Under the pieces are notes generated by a model. That model was not told the DNA's origin. It made no database searches and was given only the letters and a program-made list of their open reading frames with translations. 64,000 bases of DNA from Streptococcus sp. (GTDB lineage: Bacteria > Bacillota > Bacilli > Lactobacillales > Streptococcaceae): assembly GCA_030528055.1 (NCBI GenBank), contig JAUMZQ010000003.1, forward strand, positions 1 to 64,000, read 5' to 3'. Made by a program: the position numbers and the translations under genes. Every line of letters begins with the position of its first letter. Positions within the stretch are counted from its first letter, which is position 1. Below are positions 55,655 to 64,000 of this stretch, one piece after another.

Positions 55655-58600
55655 ATGGAAGCTGTTTTGACATTAAAATTGCTTGGAAGTCCAACAATTT
55701 ATCTCGATCAAGAAGAAATTTTCTTTTCTTTTTCAAAAATAAATGCTCTCATTTATTACCTTTTAATTAACGGAACGGTTAGCAGAGAAGAAATTGCAGG
55801 TATTTTGTGGGAAAATAAAAACAATCAGATAGCCAAAAAAAACCTAAGAAATACAGTTTATCAGGCCAATAAGATGTTAGGTGGGGACTATATCATCTCC
55901 CCTAATCGTGCTGTGTTGTCCCTTAATCCAGAACTTAAGATTGAAAGTGATGTAGCAATTTTTTCAGAAAATCCAATCGGAGAACTTTCTCTTTATAAGG
56001 GTGATTTTTTACAGGGTTTTTATCTAAAAGATAGCGAATCGTTTGAGTTATGGATGACAAAAAAACGCCAGCAATTTGAGCAGATTTACATCAAAGCCTG
56101 TTATCAAAAAGTTGAACAGCAAATAAATGAAGCAGATTTTGAAGAGACAGAGAAAAATCTTCGTAAACTTATTGATATAGATGAGTTTGAGGAAAAAAAC
56201 TATCAACTCTTAATGAAAATGTATCAGGAAAATAGTCGTCCAAGTAAGGTAATCGAAACTTATTATAAACTGGCGAATATTTTGGATAAAGAGTTGGGAA
56301 TCAGCCCTAATAAAGACATTCAGCAAATTTACCATGAAGTCGTTGCCAAAGATAGAACGGAGCGAAAAGCAAAGCAGTTTTTACGAAATACGAATCATTT
56401 CTTTGGAAGAGCGACCGAAATTGCACAATTAGAGAGTTTCTTTTCGAAGATAATAGAAGAACAAGAAGTTCGGGCGCTGGTTTTGGTAGGAGAAGCAGGT
56501 GTTGGGAAACGAACAGTTGCAAGACAAGTCTTAGCGAATCAAACGCAATATTTCCAAATTGTGACTGCGGAATGTTTCAAAGATGAAATAGGTTTTCCTC
56601 TTCAACCTTGGCGTAGTATACTGGAAAGTTTGGGTGATTTGGTCATTCAAAATCAGATTATGACGCCAGATCAGTGGACAACCTTATCACGAGATTATTT
56701 TTCTAACCTCAATATTGAAAATCAAACAACATCGACTAAAACAAGTGAGTTACATAAGCTAGCAGAATTTATCGTAGATAGTTTACAAAGCATTTCAAAA
56801 AAACAAGCATTGGTGATATTGATTGAAGAATGTCATTGGATGGATGACGAGAGTTTGTTCTTATTGCAAACTGTTATTAATCATCTGCACCACTATCCTA
56901 TGGCTTGGGTGTTAACAAAAAATAATGATGTGTCCTTGTCCTTGGAAAACTGTCTCAATCATCTGATTATTCAAGAAAAAATTGATTTTATTTCCCTTCA
57001 TCCTCTGAATAAAGAAGAAAGTTATCGTTTTGTTCAAAAACAACTGCTTCATCAACCACTTTCTACGGAAGAACTGGATAATATTTATGATATTAGTCAG
57101 GGGAATCCATTTTTATTGTCAGAATATGTAAAAGCAATAGAAAAAGGAGAAAAATTTACTCCCTTATTGCCAGCTATTAAAGCAAGGCTATCTTTGCGTT
57201 TTGCTGATTTAACCAGTCAAGCCCAAGAATTGATTCACTATTTATCCTGTTTTAGAGGTGCTGCTTCTTTAAAAATATTGTCCAAACTGATGTTGCTTCC
57301 TATTGAAGAAATATCTGAAATTGTTGAAGAACTTTGCCAAAAGAACTTTTTGTTAGAAAGATTTGAAGATGATGAGCTGGTTGCTCTCTTTAGTCAAAAC
57401 ATCTTACAATTATACTGCTATGATGTCTTGTCTTTGGCTAAAAAACGAATATTGCACAATCATATTGCTCAAGGAATGGAGACATTATTAAGGGATAAAC
57501 AACAACATTCTCAACTTTTTAATGAAATTGCCTATCATTATCAAATGTCGAATCAGCCAATCAAATCCTTAGACTATAAATTGAATTACTTGAATACCAT
57601 ACTACAATTTCATCATGAATTGTTTCCTATTTATTCTCGTAAATTTGGGTTTATTGAAAAGATTGATGATGATAGTCAAGCTCTAATTCAGCAACAATTT
57701 GCTCATATTCGAGAGCAGATTAATCATTTAGAGCAGAAATATGGAAATCGAAAAGATTTTCAACTTCTGAGGATTCGATTTTTATATTTAGATGGTCGTT
57801 ACCATATTCGAATTGGAAATTATCAAAAAGGGCTTTCAAATATTCAAAAAGTAATTGCTACTTCTAAGGAATTAGAACAGATGGATTATTTACTGGAGGG
57901 TTATCGACAGTTAATTTATTACTGTATTCAAGTAGAGAGTATTTCTGAGATGAATTATTATACAGAACTGGCTCTAGACGCTTCTGTACAGGCTAACAAT
58001 CACGTTGCTATCGGAACGAATCTTCGTCTTAGAGGTCTTTATTTTTTGATGGTAGGTGATGAAGAACAAGCTATCCAGCTAATCAATCAGTCTATTGATT
58101 GCTTCAGCTTGACACCATCTTTACAGTCAAAATACTCTATTCAGATTGCTGCTGCTTTGGATTATCTGGCAGAAATAGAGCAAATTCGTGGAGATTTTGA
58201 AGCAGCTTTGAAACACCAACAGCATTCCATTGCTTTAACAGAAAACAAACTAGATGATTCGTCGATTATTGTTTTCTATATTGGTTTAGGAACATCTTAT
58301 TATTTTTTAGGAGATATGCAAGCAGCTGAAGAAATCTTTTTTAAAGCTAAAAAAGAAATCCAAACACTTAGTTTTCCTTGGAAGGAAGCGCAATTAGAAG
58401 TCTATCTTGCTTTGATTCATTATCAGAAAGGAAACTATGAGTTGGTCACAGATTTGTTATCTCGCAAAGAAAGTTTAATCAAACGATACAATAATCCAAG
58501 AGATAAAGGCATGATTTATTACTTGATGTGTACCCTTAAGTATGCAGTGATTACTGGAAAAATAAAAGAAGAAGTTTTTGGGGAATTACTGCATCAAAAA

Positions 58601-58711
58601 TTTGCTGTTTATTATGAAATTGCAAAATACCACCTCAATCCCTATAGAGATCGCTATCAAGTAGAAGAATTGGAAAAGATGAATCAGATGCTTAAACGGG
58701 CTCCTTTCTAA
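55655..58711 (+). CDS. SARP-type regulator with BTAD, AAA and TPR domains
   Basis: A 1018-residue regulator. Residues about 1-100 form a winged helix (VSREEIAGILWENKNNQIAK) and about 100-235 a bacterial transcriptional activation domain. A STAND-type ATPase follows, with P-loop GEAGVGKRT at residues 279-287 and Walker B LVILIEECHWMDD. TPR-like helical repeats run from about 640 to the end. In the P-loop the Ser/Thr after lysine is Arg286, which is unusual. Its targets are unknown. The hut genes converge on it from the right and the glycosyltransferase operon diverges on the left; either may be controlled by it. Confidence 0.82.
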   Translation: MEAVLTLKLLGSPTIYLDQEEIFFSFSKINALIYYLLINGTVSREEIAGILWENKNNQIAKKNLRNTVYQANKMLGGDYIISPNRAVLSLNPELKIESDVAIFSENPIGELSLYKGDFLQGFYLKDSESFELWMTKKRQQFEQIYIKACYQKVEQQINEADFEETEKNLRKLIDIDEFEEKNYQLLMKMYQENSRPSKVIETYYKLANILDKELGISPNKDIQQIYHEVVAKDRTERKAKQFLRNTNHFFGRATEIAQLESFFSKIIEEQEVRALVLVGEAGVGKRTVARQVLANQTQYFQIVTAECFKDEIGFPLQPWRSILESLGDLVIQNQIMTPDQWTTLSRDYFSNLNIENQTTSTKTSELHKLAEFIVDSLQSISKKQALVILIEECHWMDDESLFLLQTVINHLHHYPMAWVLTKNNDVSLSLENCLNHLIIQEKIDFISLHPLNKEESYRFVQKQLLHQPLSTEELDNIYDISQGNPFLLSEYVKAIEKGEKFTPLLPAIKARLSLRFADLTSQAQELIHYLSCFRGAASLKILSKLMLLPIEEISEIVEELCQKNFLLERFEDDELVALFSQNILQLYCYDVLSLAKKRILHNHIAQGMETLLRDKQQHSQLFNEIAYHYQMSNQPIKSLDYKLNYLNTILQFHHELFPIYSRKFGFIEKIDDDSQALIQQQFAHIREQINHLEQKYGNRKDFQLLRIRFLYLDGRYHIRIGNYQKGLSNIQKVIATSKELEQMDYLLEGYRQLIYYCIQVESISEMNYYTELALDASVQANNHVAIGTNLRLRGLYFLMVGDEEQAIQLINQSIDCFSLTPSLQSKYSIQIAAALDYLAEIEQIRGDFEAALKHQQHSIALTENKLDDSSIIVFYIGLGTSYYFLGDMQAAEEIFFKAKKEIQTLSFPWKEAQLEVYLALIHYQKGNYELVTDLLSRKESLIKRYNNPRDKGMIYYLMCTLKYAVITGKIKEEVFGELLHQKFAVYYEIAKYHLNPYRDRYQVEELEKMNQMLKRAPF

Positions 58712-58753
58712 CAAAACGATTCGATTGCTATTCTTTTGAATAATTCACTTACT

Positions 58754-58781
58754 AAAAAAACTCGTAATTGCTTACGAGTTT
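58754..58781 (+). terminator. Terminator of the SARP-type gene, split by an insertion sequence
   Basis: Perfect arms AAACTCGTAA and TTACGAGTTT around TTGC. The T-tract that should follow is missing here, because the IS1182-family element begins at 58782. The same GAGTTT with the missing T-run (GAGTTTTTG) is found on the far side of the element at 60324. Before insertion this was a normal bidirectional terminator between the regulator gene and hutG. Confidence 0.8.
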
Positions 58782-60329
58782 CAGACTGTAGACAAAGTCC
58801 TTAGAAAGTGATTTCTAAGGGCTTTTCTTTGTGTTTAGAGGTATAATAAAGGTAGAATTGATCTGATGAGGTACTGCTTATGTTACACAAAGAAAATATC
58901 AGCTATAATCGTGGAACTGTTGGTTTCTATAGTCTTAATGACCTAGTCCCAGAAGACCACTTTCTAAGACAGGTTGAAAAATACATTGATTTCTCCTTTA
59001 TTTATGACCTTGTTGAAGATACCTATAGTCTAGATAATGGTAGACCTAGTCTTGATCCTGTTATGCTAATCAAGATTCCCCTTATCCAATGTTTCTACGG
59101 TATTCCTTCAATGAGAAAGACCATTGATGAGATTCAAGTTAATACCGCCTACCGTTGGTTTCTCGGTTTGACATTAGAAGATAAGGTACCGCACTTCACA
59201 ACCTATGGTAAAGAACTACAGTCGACGCTTTAAGGATAAAGAGGTCATCCAAGAGATTTTTATGTTTATTCTAAACCGAGTGCTAGATGCTGGACTAGTT
59301 GATACTGATGAAATCTTCCTAGATGGCACTCATATCAAGGCAGCTGCCAATAACCATAAATACCGTAAACAAGAAATAAAACAACAGGCCAAATTTATGA
59401 GTGAGCAATTAGAGATTGAAATTGAGCGAGACAGGAGGAAACACGAAAAAAAGTCCTTAAAGCCCGCAAAAGAAAGCGTGGCTAAGGAAAAGAAAATCTC
59501 CACTACTGACCCAGAAAGTGGGTGGTTTCATAAGGGAGAGCATAAGGAGGTTTTCGCCTATAATGCTCAAGTGGCTTGTGATAAGCATGGTTGGGCATTA
59601 GCTTATAGCATTGAGGCAGGGAATGTCCATGATAGTCAGGCCTTTCCAACTATTTTCTCTAAATTAGAAGGGTTTCATCCTAAATACATCATAGCTGACT
59701 CTGGCTATAAGACACCAAGTATCGCAAAATGGTTACTTGATAAAGAAATTACTCCTGTTTTTCCTTATACAAGACCAAGAGGAAAGAGAGAGGGGCTAAA
59801 AGCTAAGGAGTTTATTTATGATGAGTATTATGATTGTTGTCTCTGCCCAGAAAATCAAGTACTAGCTTATAGTACGACCAATCGTGACGGCTACCGTGAA
59901 TATAAGAGCAACCCTAACATTTGTCGAACCTGTCCCATGCTTTCTCTCTGTACTGAAAGTAAGACACACCAGAAGATAGTCACTAGGCATATCTGGAGAG
60001 ATTACTTGGATATCTGTGAGGATATCAGGCATGAGATAGGGATGAAAGACTTGTATAAGAGACGGAAGGAAACCATTGAACGACTCTTTGGAACAGCCAA
60101 GGAGTACCATAACTTTCGTTACACCAGAGAAAGAGGAAAGTCCAAAATGAAAGATAAGGTTGGGCTTACTTTGGCGTGTCTAAATCTTAAAAAATTGGTA
60201 AGAATGATGGTGGGGAGGCCTTTTTATTTTGCCTTAAATGACATAATATACCGACTATCTAGCATTTTCATCTTAATTTAAACCAAAAAACAAACCTCTA
60301 ATCAGAAGTTTGTCTTCGGTCTGGAGTTT
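58776..60329 (+). mobile_element. IS1182-family insertion sequence with 6-bp target duplication
   Basis: Imperfect terminal inverted repeats bound the element. The left end begins CAGACTGTAGACAAAGTCCT (58782), and the right end, read inward from 60323, begins CAGACCGAAGACAAACTTCT; about 16 of 20 bases match. GAGTTT flanks both ends (58776-58781 and 60324-60329). The element itself is 58782-60323, about 1.54 kb, and carries one transposase gene broken by a frameshift. Confidence 0.85.
58880..60281 (+). pseudogene. Frameshifted IS1182-family DDE transposase
   Basis: Two overlapping frames make up one transposase. The first (58880-59233) has the N-terminal DPVMLIKIPLIQCFYGIPSM region. The second (from about 59210 to 60281) has the catalytic region with LDGTHIKAAANNHKYRK, IIADSGYKTPSIAKWL and the glutamate region ETIERLFGTAKEYHNFRYTR. 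The join is at PHFTTYGK/NYSRRFKDK. One extra G after GGTAAA near 59213 shifts the frame, so the first part runs into a stop after ELQSTL. IS1182 members normally have a single ORF, so the copy is probably inactive. Confidence 0.85.
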
Positions 60330-60345
60330 TTGTTATTCTCTCTCT

Positions 60346-61362
60346 TTAAAAAGTATTTGTCTTATTTTTTAAATGAGAATGATCTTGTGCTAAAATTTGA
60401 GTTAAGTAAAAAATGAAAGTTGCTGCTAGGTTTGCGGTGTGTTGGTCAATATCGTGTGGAGGAGATACCTCAACAATATCAAAACCAATGAGTTTGTCAG
60501 AAGCAGCAATGTGTTGAAAAATAGCAATGGCAAGATTGGGATCAACCCCTAAAGACTGGATAGCACTAACTCCAGGAGCAGAACCGACTGCAAAACAATC
60601 AATATCAATGGTTAAATAAACTTGTTCTCGGTCTTTTAAAAAATCATCCACAACTTGGCAAACTTTTTCATATCCCATTTTATAGATATCTTGTCCTGTT
60701 AGAAATTGAATGGCTTTTGATTTGGCTACAAATTCAAAAAGGAATAGGTTGTTATTGTGTTCTTGGATTCCAAGAGCGAGATAATGGAATAATTGCTTGT
60801 CACGCAAGGCATCGTCAAACATTTGACGAAAACCAGTTCCTGAATTAGGACCCGTTTGATCGTAGGGACGTAAGTCAAAATGGGCATCCATGTTAATAAC
60901 TGCCAGTTCTTCTTTTTTCGGAAGTGAAGATTTAAGACCTAGATAATGACCATAAGCCGTTCCATGACCGCCACCTAATACAATAGGATAGATATCTAAA
61001 TCACGCATTCGCTTCACTGCCGCAGCTAAGCTAGATTGTAATTGACTAAGAGAATGATTCGGTCCATCGATATTTCCAACATCATAGACAGTGATATCCT
61101 TACCAAAATGCCAAGGAAGTTTAGCTAGTTGAGTTCGAATTGCTGTAGGGCCTTCAACAGCACCGACTCGACCATTATTAATATAAACTCCCTTATCGCT
61201 TTTAAAGCCGATAATTCCAAACTTCATTCCCTCTTTTAGAGTAATCTCTTCATCATTTAAATCAAGAAACTGAACGACCATTCCCCATTTGGCGGTAAAT
61301 AAATCATCATCTACTCCTTTTTGATAGTAGGAGTATTCTATTGGGTAGTAATCTTTTAACAT
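60346..61362 (-). CDS. hutG: Formimidoylglutamase
   Basis: The 338-residue arginase-fold enzyme has the manganese ligands in [22 protein letters not shown] and [15 protein letters not shown]. HutG cleaves N-formimidoyl-L-glutamate to glutamate and formamide in histidine degradation. Its stop is 23 bases from the insertion sequence, and its original terminator was split by that insertion. It has its own consensus promoter, so it is transcribed apart from hutH. Confidence 0.9.
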   Translation of the reverse strand: MLKDYYPIEYSYYQKGVDDDLFTAKWGMVVQFLDLNDEEITLKEGMKFGIIGFKSDKGVYINNGRVGAVEGPTAIRTQLAKLPWHFGKDITVYDVGNIDGPNHSLSQLQSSLAAAVKRMRDLDIYPIVLGGGHGTAYGHYLGLKSSLPKKEELAVINMDAHFDLRPYDQTGPNSGTGFRQMFDDALRDKQLFHYLALGIQEHNNNLFLFEFVAKSKAIQFLTGQDIYKMGYEKVCQVVDDFLKDREQVYLTIDIDCFAVGSAPGVSAIQSLGVDPNLAIAIFQHIAASDKLIGFDIVEVSPPHDIDQHTANLAATFIFYLTQILAQDHSHLKNKTNTF

Positions 61363-61401
61363 ATTAATCTCTTTCTAATCTCTATCATCATACGCACCGT
61401 T

Positions 61402-61430
61402 ATTATAATAGACTTTCCATTGGCTGTCAA
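61402..61430 (-). promoter_or_regulatory. Perfect-consensus promoter of hutG
   Basis: On the minus strand TTGACA (61425-61430), 17-base spacer, TATAAT (61402-61407). Both hexamers match sigma-A consensus exactly, which suggests strong expression unless a repressor acts here. Confidence 0.85.
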
Positions 61431-61444
61431 TATGATTGAAAAAT

Positions 61445-61470
61445 GAAGCCCAACTTTCCAGTAGGGCTTC
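61445..61470. terminator. Terminator of hutH
   Basis: Perfect arms GAAGCCC (61445-61451) and GGGCTTC (61464-61470), with T-rich sequence on the minus side. It lies 10 bases from the hutH stop. Confidence 0.75.
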
Positions 61471-61479
61471 TTGTTTGTA

Positions 61480-63021
61480 TTAAAATTGAATGGATAAATC
61501 AACAGCTTCTTCGACAGCAGCTAAGAATTCTTCGCTCTCAATTACTCCGGAGGCTTTGTTTAATTCTTCATAAATTTCAATATCTTTATCAAACTCAATA
61601 AAGTTTACATATTTCCGGAAAACATCATAGGCAGGTTTAGTACCTTTTCCTAAATCATGATTGTCTTGTTTCAAATCAAGCGCTTGGCAAGCAGCCATGA
61701 TTTCAGTGGCTACAATGCGACGAGAGTTTTCCAAAATTTCTTTGGCTTTACGAGCAGCAGTTGTTCCCATACTAACAAAGTCTTCTTGGTTTTCGCAAGA
61801 TGGGATGGAATCAACGCTGGCAGGATGAGCCAAAATTTTATTTTCAGAAGCCAAAGATGCACAAGCGTATTGAGTAATCATGAACCCTGAATTTAGCCCT
61901 GGATGTTTCACTAAAAAGGATGGTAATTTGCTGAGCTGATGATTAACCAACCGTTCTACCCGCCGTTCAGAAACATTTCCAATTTCTGAAATGGCAATAC
62001 CTAGAAAATCAAATGGTTGAGCCATTGGTTCTCCGTGGAAATTTCCTCCTGAAATGACATGCCCTGTTTTTGTGATGATTGGGTTGTCAGTAACAGAATT
62101 AATTTCAATTTCTACTTTTTCCTTCACATAAGCTACTGAATCTTTACTAGCTCCATGAATTTGTGGAATACAACGAAGAGTGTAAGGGTCTTGGACTCGT
62201 TCTTGAGTTGCAACGGTCGTATTTTTACTGTTCTCAATGAGATTACGAATATTTCGAGCTGTTGCTAGTTGACCACTTTGTGGGCGAATGGTATGGAGAT
62301 CTTCTTCAAATGGACTGGTAATACCATTGTGAACTTCTAATGACAAAGCACCAGCAATATCAGACAATTTCAAGAGTTGAATAGCATCGTAAGTCGCTAA
62401 AGCCCCAATAGCGGTCAATACAGTTGTTCCATTTATAAGAGCCAAGCCCTCTTTGGCAGCTAGACTGATTTTTTTAATATTCGCTTTGTCCAAGGCTTCT
62501 TGACCAGATAGAAGCTCTCCTTGGTAATAAGCACGGCCTAATCCCAACATTGGTAGGACCATGTGAGCTAAAGGAGCCAAATCTCCAGAAGCACCAAGAG
62601 AACCTTTTTCTGGGATATATGGGGTAACTCCTTTATTTAACAATTCTAGCAATTTTTCGATGGTTGATAAACGAATACCAGAATATCCCTTTACCAAGGA
62701 ATTGATACGAATTAACATAATTGCTCGTACATTATCTTCTGGAAGAGGATCTCCAAAACCGGAAGAATGAGTACGAATGAGGTTTTCTTGTAGTTGTTGG
62801 GTATCTTCGGGAGAAATACTAACATTACAAAGGGAACCAAATCCAGTGGTTACTCCATAAACCACTCTTTTTTCACGAACAATATCATCTACAATTTTCC
62901 TAGAAGCTTTTACAGCTTCTTTGGCTGCATCAACAATCTGACAGGTAGCTCCTTTTCTAGCAACTGCAATGACATCTTCTAAGGTTAAATGTTCTCCATC
63001 TAATTGAATAATTTTTGACAT
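61480..63021 (-). CDS. hutH: Histidine ammonia-lyase
   Basis: A 513-residue lyase that removes ammonia from histidine to give urocanate. The MIO cofactor forms from Ala144-Ser145-Gly146 in KGSLGASGDLAPLAH. VVYGVTTGFGSL and the NSVTDNPII and SQFDFLG-like (QPFDFLGIAI) stretches complete the active site. Length is normal. It lies 31 bases after an amino acid permease gene, so uptake and first-step breakdown are probably in one operon. hutU and hutI are not in the window. Confidence 0.95.
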   Translation of the reverse strand: MSKIIQLDGEHLTLEDVIAVARKGATCQIVDAAKEAVKASRKIVDDIVREKRVVYGVTTGFGSLCNVSISPEDTQQLQENLIRTHSSGFGDPLPEDNVRAIMLIRINSLVKGYSGIRLSTIEKLLELLNKGVTPYIPEKGSLGASGDLAPLAHMVLPMLGLGRAYYQGELLSGQEALDKANIKKISLAAKEGLALINGTTVLTAIGALATYDAIQLLKLSDIAGALSLEVHNGITSPFEEDLHTIRPQSGQLATARNIRNLIENSKNTTVATQERVQDPYTLRCIPQIHGASKDSVAYVKEKVEIEINSVTDNPIITKTGHVISGGNFHGEPMAQPFDFLGIAISEIGNVSERRVERLVNHQLSKLPSFLVKHPGLNSGFMITQYACASLASENKILAHPASVDSIPSCENQEDFVSMGTTAARKAKEILENSRRIVATEIMAACQALDLKQDNHDLGKGTKPAYDVFRKYVNFIEFDKDIEIYEELNKASGVIESEEFLAAVEEAVDLSIQF

Positions 63022-63052
63022 ATAACTTTCTCCTCTAAACTACTTGAATTTT

Positions 63053-64000
63053 CTAAATTACTTTTTTGTTCTTACCGTGTAAAAAGTAATAGAGTAGACT
63101 TGCAACTCCTGCACCAACAATACCATAAAAGACGTTCCATGGATTGTCTAAAACAATCATAACAAGGCTAACAGCAACGGCTAGTACAGGAATAACAGGA
63201 CCAAATGGCACACGGAAAGCCACCTTTTTATCTGGATATTTCTTTCTTAGTTTCAAAACGGCTAAGGCCGTTGGGATGTATTGGAAGAACCGGAAAACAA
63301 CACTCATTGTTGCTAATGTTTCAAATGAACCAGTTAACAGTAACAATATAGCAATAGCGCTTGAGATGAGAATAGCTGTAACAGGAGCGTTTTTATCATT
63401 CACTTCTCCCAATTTTTTAGGTAGTAATCCTTCATTAGCAATAGCTGCTCCAAAGCGCGGAACCATGATAGATTCACCAATATTTAGACCAGCAATGGAT
63501 ATTAGGGCACCATATGAAACAATCGGAGCACCGATAGGACCAATCATTTCGACGAAAGCATCTTGCACAGGGGCACCTGTCTGCATAATCCGACCACCCA
63601 GCATAGCGATAGTCCCTGCTATAATTAGCATGTATAAAATAGAGACAATGCTGATAGAACCTAAGATAGCTCTAGGTACATTTTTTTCAGGATTTCGCAT
63701 TTCACCAGCAACGATAGACATCGTTTCAAAACCAATAAATCCATAGAAAATATAAACAGCAGTATTAGCAATAGCTTTTACAATATTTGTATCAGATTCT
63801 AGTTGCAGAAATGGTGTGAAATTTCCCTTGTCCATTCCTCCTTTGATGAAGAAAATAGCAAAAGCGGAAAACGCTACAATCGGTATCAATTTCGCAACGG
63901 TGGCAGTTAGGGTGAATGTTTTTGAGGTTTTTAAACCGGCAATGTTCATTAAACTTAAGAGAATGACTAAGCTAATGCTAATCAATAAGTTAAATCCTTT
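63053..64000 (-). CDS. APC-family amino acid permease, partial (5' end outside window)
   Basis: The C-terminal 310 or more residues of an APC-superfamily permease, with about eight spans visible. It includes the conserved YIFYGFIGFETMSIVAGEMRNPEKNVPRAI region. The frame stays open to the window edge (KGFNLLISIS...), so the Met at 63985 is not the start. Being directly upstream of hutH, it is most likely a histidine or urocanate-related permease, but the family alone does not show this. Confidence 0.82.
   Translation of the reverse strand, partial: KGFNLLISISLVILLSLMNIAGLKTSKTFTLTATVAKLIPIVAFSAFAIFFIKGGMDKGNFTPFLQLESDTNIVKAIANTAVYIFYGFIGFETMSIVAGEMRNPEKNVPRAILGSISIVSILYMLIIAGTIAMLGGRIMQTGAPVQDAFVEMIGPIGAPIVSYGALISIAGLNIGESIMVPRFGAAIANEGLLPKKLGEVNDKNAPVTAILISSAIAILLLLTGSFETLATMSVVFRFFQYIPTALAVLKLRKKYPDKKVAFRVPFGPVIPVLAVAVSLVMIVLDNPWNVFYGIVGAGVASLLYYFLHGKNKKVI

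Noticed and set aside
63144..63746. 200-codon open frame on the plus strand
   Set aside because: It lies wholly antisense to the amino acid permease gene, and its composition mirrors that gene. No ribosome site or promoter.

Overview
The window reads as chromosome of a low-GC Gram-positive coccus of the genus Streptococcus, most likely a viridans-group species. The signs are a RocS-type chromosome segregation protein, BusR with BusA-type glycine betaine transport, a CabP/TrkH-type potassium system, an MtaR-type palindrome upstream of metE-metF, CcpA cre sites, a YSIRK/LPxTG wall-anchored glucanase and hut histidine-degradation genes. The species cannot be settled from sequence alone. No tRNA, rRNA or CRISPR array was seen.

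Layout. 0.2-8.3 kb: a HI0933-type flavoprotein, rocS, a membrane glycerophosphodiesterase, ybaB, an unknown membrane/secreted pair, a TetR plus quinone-reductase operon and an AraC regulator. 8.6-12.6 kb: the busR-busAA-busAB osmoprotection locus with a palindromic operator array over a consensus promoter. 12.8-18.8 kb: a GDSL hydrolase, then a two-component system flanked by a beta-lactamase-fold membrane protein and an ABC-2 transporter; the last two share a triplicated 11-bp operator at the same spacing from their -10 boxes. 18.9-25.2 kb: pabB-pabC fusion, an AI-2E family transporter, metE-metF. 25.3-29.0 kb: a decayed short-chain dehydrogenase, a TMEM175-like channel, and rsmG-trkH-ktrA. 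29.2-34.8 kb: adhP-ahpC-ahpF and a polar amino acid ABC importer. 34.9-41.8 kb: a beta-glucan locus with a ROK regulator, lactose/cellobiose-family PTS, a TIM-barrel-like protein and a wall-anchored GH16 glucanase.

Accessory core, 42.2-52.6 kb. First comes a three-gene module (nuclease-like protein, middle protein, Rad50/SMC-like ATPase) resembling an ABC-three-component anti-phage system, preceded by a damaged small ORF. Next is a probable peptide quorum-sensing bacteriocin locus: a PlcR/TprA-like regulator, a 44-aa exported peptide candidate, a 12-aa mini-ORF with a perfect ribosome binding site, a lactococcin 972-family bacteriocin and its DUF1430/ABC export or immunity pair. This block is the most interesting part of the window.

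52.9-64 kb: a glycosyltransferase-GtrA fusion / phosphodiester glycosidase / membrane protein operon, a 1018-aa SARP/AAA/TPR regulator, an IS1182-family element inserted in that regulator's terminator (6-bp target duplication, transposase frameshifted), then hutG, hutH and a truncated amino acid permease on the minus strand.
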